Shown: positions 19,477-27,336 of the stretch, in pieces
Position numbering within the stretch: the stretch's first letter is position 1
How the letters are laid out: every line of letters begins with the position of its first letter
Source of the DNA: an uncultured Oscillospiraceae bacterium
GTDB lineage: Bacteria; Bacillota; Clostridia; Oscillospirales; Ruminococcaceae
Direction of reading: 5' to 3'
Length of the DNA: 64,000 nucleotides
NCBI GenBank assembly: GCA_904396495.1
Contig: CAJFOJ010000032.1
Span: 62,001 to 126,000, forward strand
The notes under the pieces: model-generated
Told to the model about the DNA's origin: nothing
The model's database searches: none
What the model saw: only the letters and a program-made list of their open reading frames with translations
Program-made: the position numbers and the translations under genes

Positions 19477-20052
19477 ATGGCGAAAAAATTTATCGTAGAA
19501 ACGTCTGCAAGACATTTGCATGTGACAAAGGAGGATTTGGCCACCCTTTTTGGGGCTGACGCCAAGCTGACCAATAAAAAAGACCTTTCCCAGCCGGGGC
19601 AATTTGCCTGTGTGGAAAAGGTGACCATCGTGGGCCCCAAAGGACAATTTAACGCGTCTATCCTCGGGCCGGAGAGAAGCGCCACTCAAGTGGAAGTCAG
19701 TGCTTCCGACGCCCGTACTTTAGGCCTTACTCCTCCTATCCGCGAATCCGGCGACATCGCGGGGTCCGCCGGATGCAAGTTGGTCGGCCCTTGTGGAGAA
19801 GTGGAACTGAAGGAGGGCGTAATCATCGCCAAACGCCACATCCACTTTACCCCTGCCGACGCTGCGGAACACGGTGTACAGGATAAGGATATCGTTTGGG
19901 TCAAGGTGGATACGCCGGAGAGAAAACTGATTTTTGGTGATGTGGTCGTCCGGGTGAGCGATAAATTCTCCGCTGCCATGCATCTGGACACTGATGAGGC
20001 AAATGCAGCTGGATGTGCCGGTGAAGTGTACGGCGAAATTGTCAAACTGTAA
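19477..20052 (+). CDS. pduL: Phosphate propanoyltransferase / phosphotransacylase PduL
   Basis: 191 residues. Two PduL barrels with the zinc-binding His motifs RHLHVT (residues 12-17) and RHIHFTPADA (about 119-128), plus GPERSATQVEVSASDAR and the DIAGSAGCKLVGP linker. It converts acyl-CoA and phosphate to acyl-phosphate and CoA, the step before acetate or propionate kinase. It has no N-terminal encapsulation peptide and no microcompartment shell gene is near, so a cytosolic Pta substitute in fermentation is likely. Monocistronic between its own promoter and a terminator. Confidence 0.93.
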   Translation: MAKKFIVETSARHLHVTKEDLATLFGADAKLTNKKDLSQPGQFACVEKVTIVGPKGQFNASILGPERSATQVEVSASDARTLGLTPPIRESGDIAGSAGCKLVGPCGEVELKEGVIIAKRHIHFTPADAAEHGVQDKDIVWVKVDTPERKLIFGDVVVRVSDKFSAAMHLDTDEANAAGCAGEVYGEIVKL

Positions 20053-20061
20053 GAAAATACT

Positions 20062-20091
20062 AGAAAGGCCGGAGCGCTCTCCGGCCTTTCT
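20062..20091. terminator. Bidirectional terminator
   Basis: AGAAAGGCCGGAG (20062-20074), CGCT loop, CTCCGGCCTTTCT (20079-20091). It lies between the convergent pduL and GNAT genes. Confidence 0.85.
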
Positions 20092-20109
20092 ATCTAGTAA
20101 TCAAAAAAA

Positions 20110-20598
20110 TTACAACGCTTTTTCCATGATGTAATCGTCCATCACATAGCCTCCCCCAATGTCGGTGACTACCTGGTCGGCAACGGAAAATCCCAGTTTT
20201 TCGTACACGGCGATGGAGCTATCGTTGTGTTTATTGACAGTCAGATAGATGGCGGCTTTTCCGCTAGACGCTTTCTGTACTTGGTCAAATAGCGCCGAGG
20301 CGATACCCCGTTTTCGAAAGACATTTCGCACATAGATTTTGGATAGAAACATTTTGGCTTTCTCCGGCTTGAACGCACAGTAGCCGGCCGGTTCCCCGTC
20401 CCAGTACGCTAATAGGTACACAGTGCTGTGGGAAATCTGATCGGTGATGGCAGGGACGCTCTGAAAATGTTCCAGCATGTAGTCCACCTGTTCCGGCCCA
20501 AGGAGGTGGTCATAGTGCTCGTGCCAAATTTCGCGCCCCAGCTGCGCGGTGAGGGCGATGTCGTCTTTCGAAGAAACATTTTTAATGGTGATATGCAT
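20110..20598 (-). CDS. GNAT family N-acetyltransferase
   Basis: 162 residues. AGYCAFKPEKAKMFLSKIYV leads into the acetyl-CoA loop NVFRKRGIASALFDQVQ, followed by IYLTVNKHNDSSIAVYEKLGFSV, the standard GNAT pattern of the YjaB/PaiA-like small enzymes. The N-terminus includes EIWHEHYDHLLGPEQVDYML, seen in a clostridial and lactobacillar subfamily. Target unknown. The ribosome binding site (AGGGGTG) is slightly far from the ATG. It runs convergent to pduL. Confidence 0.9.
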   Translation of the reverse strand: MHITIKNVSSKDDIALTAQLGREIWHEHYDHLLGPEQVDYMLEHFQSVPAITDQISHSTVYLLAYWDGEPAGYCAFKPEKAKMFLSKIYVRNVFRKRGIASALFDQVQKASSGKAAIYLTVNKHNDSSIAVYEKLGFSVADQVVTDIGGGYVMDDYIMEKAL

Positions 20599-20832
20599 AA
20601 ATAATAAGACACCCCTTTACATTGATCGTTGAAATTATTTTATCACAAGGAACCGATAAAGTGCAAGAACCCTTTGTTTTGAAGACACCAACTTTACGCC
20701 TGTGTAAAAAAGAGGATGACAGTGGGACAAACACAAAAAGGGCAAAATGAACAAGAAAAGGGCTGTATTATTTTCTTTACCTGATGGGAATGGGAAATTT
20801 TTCTGGGATACTAAAAAATTTTCTTTGGAAGG

Positions 20833-20861
20833 TTGACAAGCAACGGCCACTGTGTTACAAT
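20833..20861 (+). promoter_or_regulatory. Sigma-A promoter for the rpmG-secE-nusG-rplKA operon
   Basis: TTGACA at 20833-20838, 17-base spacer, TACAAT at 20856-20861. It is 167 bases before rpmG and so implies a long leader. Confidence 0.88.
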
Positions 20862-21027
20862 AGTTACACCTCTAAAAGGGTTTATTTTTTTGTGCAAAAA
20901 TTTAGAAACTCTCGTTTCTAAAAGGGCTTTGCGCCCACCCAATTAACAAAAGTTCGATGAAACTTTTGGGAAAGTTCTCCTTTTTGAGGGAGGCAAACAC
21001 AGTCCGACTATACAGGAGGTGCCGAAG
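20862..21027 (+). promoter_or_regulatory. Structured 5' leader of rpmG-secE-nusG
   Basis: Three successive hairpins are visible: TAGAAAC (20903-20909)/GTTTCTA (20914-20920); GGGC (20924-20927)/GCCC (20933-20936); CAAAAGTT (20947-20954)/AACTTTTG (20961-20968) with loop CGATGA. A pyrimidine-rich stretch and AGGAGG follow. No T-run terminator is attached. The hairpins may stabilise the mRNA or bind a ribosomal protein; I cannot assign it to a known leader family. Confidence 0.5.
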
Positions 21028-21177
21028 ATGAGAGTGAAAATTACCTTAGCTTGCACGGAGTGCAAACAACGTAATTACAACACCATGAAAAACAAGAAAA
21101 ACGATCCGGACAGGCTGGAAATGAACAAGTATTGTCGTTTCTGCAGAAAACACACGCTTCACCGGGAAACCAAGTAA
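21028..21177 (+). CDS. rpmG: 50S ribosomal protein L33
   Basis: 49 residues starting [12 protein letters not shown]. It is the zinc-binding (C+) form: CTEC at residues 9-12 and CRFC near 36-39 form the ribbon, with the [21 protein letters not shown] core between. ATG 21028 follows AGGAGG. Its place immediately upstream of secE and nusG is the conserved Bacillota order. Confidence 0.97.
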   Translation: MRVKITLACTECKQRNYNTMKNKKNDPDRLEMNKYCRFCRKHTLHRETK

Positions 21178-21197
21178 GCGGGGAGAGGAGATTGAAA

Positions 21198-21467
21198 ATG
21201 GCAGATAAAGTTGCTGAAAAAGCTCCCGAAAAAGCCAAGAAGGAAAAAAAACAAAAGAAAAACGGCTTTTTAAAGAAAGTCTCCCATTTCTTCAAAGATT
21301 TCCGCAGTGAAGTCAAAAAGATCGTTTGGCCTACCAAAAAGCAGGTTATCAACAACACCATTGTGGTTTTTGTGGCCATGGGCGTTGTCGGTGTTGCGAT
21401 CTGGATTATTGACTTTATACTTGGCTTACTGAGACAATTGTCCTTGGGACTCCCATTATTTTCCTAA
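21198..21467 (+). CDS. secE: Preprotein translocase subunit SecE
   Basis: 89 residues. A Lys-rich N-terminus precedes FFKDFRSEVKKIVWPTKKQV, the conserved amphipathic helix of SecE, and one membrane helix at about residues 57-80. It clamps SecY in the plasma-membrane translocon. ATG 21198 follows GGGAGAGGAG, 20 bases after rpmG. Confidence 0.97.
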   Translation: MADKVAEKAPEKAKKEKKQKKNGFLKKVSHFFKDFRSEVKKIVWPTKKQVINNTIVVFVAMGVVGVAIWIIDFILGLLRQLSLGLPLFS

Positions 21468-21502
21468 TTCAAGTTTTAGCTTAATTTGTCGGAGGTCTGA
21501 TT

Positions 21503-22027
21503 ATGTCAGAAACACCAAGATGGTATGTGATTCACACGTATTCTGGGTATGAAAACAAAGTTGCACAAAATATAGAGAAGGTTGTGGAAAACCAGGGTTT
21601 CCAGGATCTCATTTTTGAGGTAAAAGTACCCACGGAGACAGTTGTAGAATACAAGGACGACAAAAAGCGCGAAGTGGAACGGAAAATTTTCCCAGGATAT
21701 GTCTTGGTCAAAATGATTTTGACGGACGATTCTTGGTATGTTGTCAGGAATATCAGAGGCGTGACCGGTTTTGTCGGCCCCAGCACCAAACCTATTCCGC
21801 TGACAGAAAAGGAAATTGAGGATTTGGGAGTGGAAGTCAAAACGGTGGAAGTGGATTACCAGGTGGGAAGCCCGGTAAAAATTGTCCACGGTCCGCTGGA
21901 AGGCTTTGTTGGAAAAGTCGAGGAACTGGATGTGGACAAGGATATGGTCAAGGTGACCGTTTCCATGTTCGGAAGAGACACGCTGGTGGAACTGCAACTC
22001 GGCCAGGTTGAGTTGTCAAAGGATTGA
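21503..22027 (+). CDS. nusG: Transcription termination/antitermination protein NusG
   Basis: 174 residues. The NGN domain starts [21 protein letters not shown] and contains [11 protein letters not shown]; the C-terminal KOW motif is [22 protein letters not shown]. It binds RNA polymerase and couples it to ribosomes or pausing sites. GGAGG is 8 bases upstream. Conserved place after secE. Confidence 0.98.
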   Translation: MSETPRWYVIHTYSGYENKVAQNIEKVVENQGFQDLIFEVKVPTETVVEYKDDKKREVERKIFPGYVLVKMILTDDSWYVVRNIRGVTGFVGPSTKPIPLTEKEIEDLGVEVKTVEVDYQVGSPVKIVHGPLEGFVGKVEELDVDKDMVKVTVSMFGRDTLVELQLGQVELSKD

Positions 22028-22154
22028 GGAAGAAAACAGTCTGACGCCTGATTTAGGCGGCTTTCAGATTAGAATACAAAGTTCTATTCTGAATGTGGGA
22101 GGAAGAAGCGGATGCTTTTTCCGCCTTACCACGTTATTTTGGAGGTGCTTATCA

Positions 22155-22580
22155 ATGGCTCAAAAAGTAGTAGGTTATATTAAGCTACAGATTCCCGCAG
22201 GTAAAGCAACACCTGCCCCCCCGGTTGGCCCGGCTCTCGGCCAGCACGGCGTTAACATTATGGGCTTCACCAAGGAATTCAACGAGCGTACCAAAAACGA
22301 TATCGGCATGATTATCCCTGTCGTCATCACTGTTTACGCTGACCGTTCCTTTACCTTTATTACCAAAACTCCCCCCGCGGCCGTTCTCATTAAGAAGGCT
22401 TGCGGATTGGAGACCGCGTCCGGTGAACCGAATAAGAAGAAAGTTGCGAAGATCACCAAAGAGCAGGTACAGAAGATCGCTGAGCAAAAAATGCCCGACC
22501 TTAATGCTGCAAATGTTGAATCTGCAATGCGCATGATTGCAGGTACCGCACGTTCTATGGGTATTGAGGTTGTGGATTAA
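22155..22580 (+). CDS. rplK: 50S ribosomal protein L11
   Basis: 141 residues, starting [20 protein letters not shown]. The KFNERTKND-type motif ([18 protein letters not shown]) and the C-terminal rRNA-binding domain ending [14 protein letters not shown] are canonical. It forms the GTPase-associated stalk base and is needed for RelA-type sensing. ATG 22155 follows GGAGGTG. The 127-base gap from nusG holds two short inverted repeats (around 22040 and 22070) but no clear terminator. Confidence 0.98.
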   Translation: MAQKVVGYIKLQIPAGKATPAPPVGPALGQHGVNIMGFTKEFNERTKNDIGMIIPVVITVYADRSFTFITKTPPAAVLIKKACGLETASGEPNKKKVAKITKEQVQKIAEQKMPDLNAANVESAMRMIAGTARSMGIEVVD

Positions 22581-22639
22581 CCGCCCGCTGTGTGGGAGGA
22601 AGATTCCGCTATCAACCACTTAACAGGGAGGATATTAGT

Positions 22640-23332
22640 ATGAAACACGGAAAAAAATATACGGATAGCCTCAAAGCTTTCGATCGCAATGCTGCTTTGG
22701 ATGCTACCGAAGCTTTGGATATGGCTGTAAAATGTGCAAAAGCAAAATTCGATGAAACCATCGAAGCTCATATCCGTCTGGGCGTCGACTCCCGTCACGC
22801 TGACCAGCAGGTCCGCGGCGCTGTCGTTTTGCCCAACGGTACCGGTAAATCGGTTAAAATTCTGGTAATTTGCAAAGGCGACAATGTCAAAGCCGCTGAG
22901 GAAGCTGGCGCTGACTATGTCGGCGAAGAGTATGTGCAGAAAATCCAGTCCGAGGGCTGGATGGACTTCGATGTGGTCATCGCAACTCCTGACATGATGG
23001 GTGTTGTCGGCCGTTTGGGTAAAGTGTTGGGCCCCCGTGGCTTGATGCCTTCTCCCAAGGCTGGTACCGTTACCCCCGATGTTGCTAAGGCAGTTACCGA
23101 GGCAAAGGCAGGTAAAATTGAGTATCGCCTGGACAAAACTAACATCATCCATTGCCCCATTGGAAAGGCTTCCTTTGGCGCGGAGAAGCTTTCTGAGAAC
23201 TTTGAGACCCTGATGGGGGCTATCGTAAAAGCGAAACCCGCCTCCGCAAAGGGCCAGTATATCAGATCCTGTGTGGTTGCTTCCACCATGGGGCCTGGCA
23301 TCAAGGTGTCTACTGCGAAATACGGCGTATAA
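22640..23332 (+). CDS. rplA: 50S ribosomal protein L1
   Basis: 230 residues starting [36 protein letters not shown] and the [22 protein letters not shown] block are the family signature. L1 binds 23S rRNA at the L1 stalk and usually represses its own rplKA mRNA. ATG 22640 follows GGGAGG. The gene ends 8 bases before a new promoter, that of rplJL. Confidence 0.98.
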   Translation: MKHGKKYTDSLKAFDRNAALDATEALDMAVKCAKAKFDETIEAHIRLGVDSRHADQQVRGAVVLPNGTGKSVKILVICKGDNVKAAEEAGADYVGEEYVQKIQSEGWMDFDVVIATPDMMGVVGRLGKVLGPRGLMPSPKAGTVTPDVAKAVTEAKAGKIEYRLDKTNIIHCPIGKASFGAEKLSENFETLMGAIVKAKPASAKGQYIRSCVVASTMGPGIKVSTAKYGV

Positions 23333-23340
23333 AATTGTGA

Positions 23341-23369
23341 TTGACAAGTTTTGTAACTTGTGCTACAAT
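23341..23369 (+). promoter_or_regulatory. Sigma-A promoter for rplJ-rplL
   Basis: TTGACA at 23341-23346, 17-base spacer, TACAAT at 23364-23369. Near consensus, directly after rplA. Confidence 0.9.
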
Positions 23370-23385
23370 AAATAAGATGTAATCC

Positions 23386-23511
23386 TAAGACAGTAGGTGT
23401 AGCGGTTTTCCGCTGCGTAAAGGGTTCTCCACCTGCCGAGGAAGACGTGAAATGTAAGCTTTATTTGTAGGCTTGTTTTGCCCTTTCCTCGTTTGCGGGA
23501 AAGGGCTTTTT
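23386..23511 (+). ncRNA. Ribosomal protein L10 leader with attenuator
   Basis: The run CCTAAGACAGTAGGTG (from 23393) with GTAAAGGGTTCTCCACCTGCCG and GAGGAAGACG downstream is the conserved core of the L10 leader, the mRNA site bound by the L10(L12)4 complex. It is followed by a terminator: GCCCTTTCC (23480-23488) and GGAAAGGGC (23498-23506), TTTTT. This arrangement allows autogenous attenuation of rplJL. Confidence 0.92.
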
Positions 23512-23544
23512 GATTACTACCTTAATATACGGAGGTGAAAAACT

Positions 23545-24048
23545 TTGCCAAGTGAGAAAGTTTTACTCGAAAAACAACAAGCAGTAGCCGATTTGAAAGC
23601 AAAATTTGAGGGTGCAGTAGCCGGTGTTCTGGTTGACTATAAGGGTATCAACGTAGCCGACGACACAAAGCTTCGTAAAGAGCTTCGTGAGGCTGGAGTT
23701 GACTATTCTGTTTACAAGAACTCCATCATCCGTTTTGCAGTTGCGGATTCCAGATTTGCCGATTTTACAAAGCATTTGGATGGCACCACTGCAGTGGCTC
23801 TGACCGAGGGAGATATGACTGCTCCCGCCAGAATCATTGCGAAATACGCAAAGGACAACAAAGAAGGCTTTAATATCAAAGCTGGTTTCGTGGAGGAAGA
23901 TTTGTTGGATGTAGCAGGTGTGGAACACCTCGCGAGCATTCCCTCCAAAGAGGTTCTTATTTCCCAGGTTCTGTGCGGCCTGAATGGCACCATCCGCAAC
24001 CTGGCTGTCGTCTTGGATCAGATCCGGGAGCAGAAAGAGGCTTCTTAA
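23545..24048 (+). CDS. rplJ: 50S ribosomal protein L10
   Basis: 167 residues, starting with TTG at 23545 (MPSEKVLLEKQQAV), 7 bases after GGAGGTG; there is no nearer ATG. VLVDYKGINVADDTKLRKELREAGV and YKNSIIRFAV are family motifs and the C-terminal helix that binds L12 dimers is present. It is the stalk anchor and the autoregulator acting at the leader just upstream. Confidence 0.98.
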   Translation: MPSEKVLLEKQQAVADLKAKFEGAVAGVLVDYKGINVADDTKLRKELREAGVDYSVYKNSIIRFAVADSRFADFTKHLDGTTAVALTEGDMTAPARIIAKYAKDNKEGFNIKAGFVEEDLLDVAGVEHLASIPSKEVLISQVLCGLNGTIRNLAVVLDQIREQKEAS

Positions 24049-24101
24049 TTACCGGGATGATTCTAATTTTAACAAAATGATATTAATGGAGGTATATAAA
24101 A

Positions 24102-24479
24102 ATGGCTTCTGAGAAAGTTTTAGCGATGATCGAAGAGGTAAAGGCGCTCACCGTTTTGGAGCTTGCTGACCTCGTAAAAGCATTGGAAGAGGAATTTGGC
24201 GTTTCTGCGGCTGCTGCTACCGTTGCTGTAGCTGCTCCTGCTGCTGGCGGCGCTGCTGCTGAGGAGAAATCTGAGTTTGATGTTATGCTGGTTGAAGTTG
24301 GCGCTTCCAAGACCGGTGTAATCAAAGCCGTAAAAGAGATCACTGGCCTTGGCCTGAAAGAATCCAAAGAAATCGTTGACAACGCTCCTAAAGCTGTCAA
24401 AGAGGGCGTCTCCAAAGCTGATGCGGAAGAGATGAAGAAAAAATTGGAAGATGCCGGCGCAAAAGTCGAACTCAAGTAA
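24102..24479 (+). CDS. rplL: 50S ribosomal protein L7/L12
   Basis: 125 residues. N-terminal dimerisation helices ([21 protein letters not shown]), an Ala-rich hinge, and the C-terminal factor-binding domain [20 protein letters not shown] with [21 protein letters not shown] lies 8 bases upstream. It is followed by a terminator, not by rpoB. Confidence 0.98.
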   Translation: MASEKVLAMIEEVKALTVLELADLVKALEEEFGVSAAAATVAVAAPAAGGAAAEEKSEFDVMLVEVGASKTGVIKAVKEITGLGLKESKEIVDNAPKAVKEGVSKADAEEMKKKLEDAGAKVELK

Positions 24480-24493
24480 TTCTAGTTTTTTGG

Positions 24494-24523
24494 AAAAGCC
24501 GCCTAAAATGGGCGGCTTTTTTG
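24494..24523 (+). terminator. Rho-independent terminator after rplL
   Basis: AAAAGCCGCC (24494-24503), 7-base loop, GGCGGCTTTT (24511-24520) and further Ts. It closes the ribosomal protein cluster. Confidence 0.93.
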
Positions 24524-24714
24524 TGTTTATATAATTATTTATGATATTTGGATGCAACAGAAAAGGGACAAACCGTTACTATTAAATGGAGCTTTCTAAT
24601 ATCAGGCAACCGCGATTTGCGATAGATATGTCCCTCTAGGGGGTTTTGACGAGAGGCCTTTTATGAAAGCTTTACTATATATAGCGCTTTGCGCAGATAT
24701 AAAGGAGTTTACTT

Positions 24715-25596
24715 ATGAAAAAATTAGTCAGCTTACTATTGGCAGCAGCGCTTATGCTTGCCATGACATCCTGTGGAAGCAACGACGGTTCTGAAAGCAG
24801 CAGCCAGTCCTCTCTTCCCGTAATGGAAAGTTCCGAGCTTGGCAGTGACAGTAGCTTAGATGTTTCTGAGATATCTTCTGAGCCGGAGAGTTCTTCTTCC
24901 GAGGAAGGATCCTCCTCCCAGAGTGAAGGCGAAAAGCAAAGCAGTTCTTCCTCTTCTTCAACGGCTAGTAAGCCAGCGCAGAATAAACCATCTTCCAGTA
25001 AACCAAATAGTTCTAGCAAGCCGGCGAGCTCCAGCAAGCCGGAGGAGAGTCAGTCATCTTCCAGTACGCCTCAGAAGCCTCCTATTCCTAAGCCTCCGGA
25101 GTCCAGCAACAGCTCGTCCTCTTCATCTAAGCCCAGCACTTCGGTCAGCGCCTCTGATGTATACGACGCCATGGACAGCGCGATTGTGGCGCGCCACAAA
25201 GGAGTTGACGCCGCTATTATGAACCTGCCTATGTCAGTGGACGACAATACTCTCACTGACATGCTTGGCATCTCTATGAGTGATGTGGTGAGTTATAAGG
25301 GCGTGTATGCTGGCTCGATGACCAATTGTGATATGATGATTGTCGTCGAGGCCAAAGATGACAAGGTGGACACAGTGAAAAAAGCGCTTCAGGATAAACA
25401 GGCCGCTCAAAAAAAGCAATTTGAGAATTACGGTGTAATGGGTAATATCGAACGACTAGATGCATCCAAGGTAATCAGCAGCGGTAACTTTGCGGCGCTG
25501 CTCATCGTTGGCGTTATGGGAGAAGGTGAGGACACTTACGACTGTGCTGGGGATGTTAGCGCGGCGAGTGCTGCTTTTACCAATGCGTTAAAATAA
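24715..25596 (+). CDS. DUF4358 lipoprotein with long Ser-rich linker
   Basis: 293 residues. A lipoprotein signal peptide ends in MTSC (Cys20). A Ser/Pro/Lys/Glu-rich low-complexity linker of about 120 residues follows, then the folded domain from about residue 145 (SASDVYDAMDSAIVARHKGVD), with DDNTLTDMLGISMSDVVSYKGVYA, VEAKDDKVDTVKKALQDKQAA and the closing repeat. I recognise this as DUF4358, a family of exported clostridial proteins of unknown role. The linker probably spans the wall. AAAGGAG precedes the ATG. Monocistronic. Confidence 0.85.
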   Translation: MKKLVSLLLAAALMLAMTSCGSNDGSESSSQSSLPVMESSELGSDSSLDVSEISSEPESSSSEEGSSSQSEGEKQSSSSSSSTASKPAQNKPSSSKPNSSSKPASSSKPEESQSSSSTPQKPPIPKPPESSNSSSSSSKPSTSVSASDVYDAMDSAIVARHKGVDAAIMNLPMSVDDNTLTDMLGISMSDVVSYKGVYAGSMTNCDMMIVVEAKDDKVDTVKKALQDKQAAQKKQFENYGVMGNIERLDASKVISSGNFAALLIVGVMGEGEDTYDCAGDVSAASAAFTNALK

Positions 25597-25861
25597 ACGG
25601 AATGTGGTCTTGACCGGATTCGACTAGTTTTACAGAGAGGATCTATGCCCCCTGTTTATGAGAGAAAGGTTGGCAATATATCATTCATATCGTCATTGTA
25701 AACAATTTACAAACATATCCTTTATCTAATAAATATATTAATAAAAATGATTATTAAATAAAAAATTAATATAAATTCCAATAATTATATACTTTTGTGA
25801 AGAAACCCTATTGTCAGCCTCTTAATGTTTGAACTATAGACACAAAATGGGCAAAAATATT

Positions 25862-25891
25862 TTATCATACTCCCTTTTGGAGTGCTATAAT
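25862..25891 (+). promoter_or_regulatory. Promoter with internal inverted repeat
   Basis: TTATCA at 25862-25867, 18-base spacer, TATAAT at 25886-25891. The spacer holds ACTCC/GGAGT (25869-25883) as an inverted repeat, a possible operator. The rest of the 367-base gap 25597-25963 is AT-rich with no gene or RNA I can recognise. Confidence 0.5.
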
Positions 25892-25963
25892 ATGGTTATG
25901 CAAAGCAAAACTCAAATGGTTTGGGTGCTTTGCGACGAATACTTAACAGTATAAAAGGGGTTT

Positions 25964-26266
25964 ATGAAAATGAAAAAAATTTTAGTTGTTGCTTTAGCTG
26001 CGGTTATGTCTTTGAGCCTGGTTTCTTGCGCCAATGGCGGAGATAGCTCTACCAGCGGCGAGTCCGGAAGTTCTGTTGTCAACGACGAGTCTAATTCTGG
26101 ACTTTCTGAGTCTACTCCTGATTCTTCTAATGTTTCTGAATCTACTCCAGACTCTTCTGAAGGTTCTGAGTCTACTCCTGCGGATGGCACTTCTTCGGAG
26201 GATCCTTCTCTTGAGCCTGCTTCTGACAGTGAAGTCGCCAACGACGGAGCTTCTACAGCAGAATAA
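25964..26266 (+). CDS. Small Ser/Glu/Asp-rich lipoprotein
   Basis: 100 residues (98 if the ATG at 25970 is used). Lipoprotein signal with LVSC (Cys at residue 22), then an acidic, Ser/Thr/Pro-rich low-complexity tail with near-repeats of SESTPDSS. No folded domain is visible. Many clostridia encode such surface lipoproteins of unknown role. The high Ser/Glu content resembles the linker of the DUF4358 lipoprotein upstream, but the two have separate promoters. Confidence 0.75.
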   Translation: MKMKKILVVALAAVMSLSLVSCANGGDSSTSGESGSSVVNDESNSGLSESTPDSSNVSESTPDSSEGSESTPADGTSSEDPSLEPASDSEVANDGASTAE

Positions 26267-26285
26267 TTTGAATCGTGTCTTAATG

Positions 26286-26320
26286 AAAAAGCCGTCATCC
26301 GATTGGATGACGGCTTTTTT
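26286..26320. terminator. Bidirectional terminator
   Basis: AAAAAGCCGTCATCC (ending 26300), GATT loop, GGATGACGGC (26305-26314), TTTTTT. It separates the convergent lipoprotein and AraC genes. Confidence 0.94.
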
Positions 26321-26321
26321 G

Positions 26322-27158
26322 CTATTTTTCTGCTTGAATCTCTTTCAGGTAAGCGCGGGGAGAGAGCCCCTTGACTTTTTTAAATGCGCGGGAAAAATAC
26401 AAAGGATCGCTAAAACCGGTAGAAACCGCTACTTCACTGATGGAGAGATCGCTGTTTTTTAATATGCTGCAGGCTTCATTAATGCGGTATCGAATGAGAA
26501 ATTGAGCCGGGGGGATGCCGAGCTCTGAGGAAAAAATGCGGTAGAGGTGGCTGGGACTAATCCGTACAGCGTTTGCTACATCTTCAATGGAGATGTCACT
26601 GCTGAAATTGCGGCTGATAAACTTGATAGCTTGCTTTACATACTGGTTTGTTGGCGTCCTCCTATTCTTAACTGGTTCGGATTTTTCGATCAATACACCA
26701 AGAAATTGATAAAGTGCCCCTAACATTTTGACCTCGTTGGCGGAGCTGCTACCTCTAAAGTCATAGATTTGTACCAGCAAGGACCGGAGTCCTTCATCTT
26801 TGAGATAGAGCACTCTCTTTTCTAAAGTGAAGGGGGTGAGGTTAATGAGTCGATGGGCTTCTGTTCCATTAAATCCAACCCAATAATATTCCCATGGTTC
26901 CTGTCTGTCCGCAGCGTAGGAAACCACTTCAGAGGGCCGGATCAGAAACAGACAGCCGGACTCAATGGAATAGCTACCCTCCGGCGTCTGCAAAGTGCCC
27001 CTTCCTTCGGTGACGTAATGGAATAAATAGTGGTCGCGCATACCAGGCCCCCATGAATACCCTGGTTCACACCGCTGATACCCCACGTTATATACGCTGA
27101 GTGACAGATTTTCTTGATGGGAAGATTTATAAGAATATTTGAATACGCGATTGCTCAA
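26322..27158 (-). CDS. AraC family transcriptional regulator (sugar type)
   Basis: 278 residues. The N-terminal cupin-like sensor includes YLFHYVTEGRGTLQTPEGSYSI and the FLIRPSEVVSYAAD region. The C-terminal double HTH includes DISIEDVANAVRISPSHLYRIFSSELGIPP and LSISEVAVSTGFSDPLYFSRAFKKVKGLSPRAYL. The start is TTG at 27158, 8 bases after AAGGAGG. It is divergent from galK-galT, 178 bases away, and is a likely regulator of them, with a candidate operator at 27251-27278. Confidence 0.93.
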   Translation of the reverse strand: MSNRVFKYSYKSSHQENLSLSVYNVGYQRCEPGYSWGPGMRDHYLFHYVTEGRGTLQTPEGSYSIESGCLFLIRPSEVVSYAADRQEPWEYYWVGFNGTEAHRLINLTPFTLEKRVLYLKDEGLRSLLVQIYDFRGSSSANEVKMLGALYQFLGVLIEKSEPVKNRRTPTNQYVKQAIKFISRNFSSDISIEDVANAVRISPSHLYRIFSSELGIPPAQFLIRYRINEACSILKNSDLSISEVAVSTGFSDPLYFSRAFKKVKGLSPRAYLKEIQAEK

Positions 27159-27250
27159 GGAAAGCCCCTCCTTGTAGTATCAGGCTCATGACTGGGCCAG
27201 TAATTTTCAATTTTTATTTTATCGGATTTACTTCAAAAATGCAAGATAAA

Positions 27251-27278
27251 TCCATATTTTTGATACGATAAAAATGGA
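27251..27278. promoter_or_regulatory. Inverted repeat between AraC gene and galK
   Basis: TCCATATTTTT (27251-27261) and AAAAATGGA (27270-27278) pair with one bulged A, centred on GATACGAT. Position in the divergent intergenic region suggests an operator for the AraC-family protein; this is inference. Confidence 0.45.
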
Positions 27279-27336
27279 ATTTCCACAACCAGTGTTGTAT
27301 CCTTAATGTAGAGTATTGAAATGAGGAGAGGATTTG

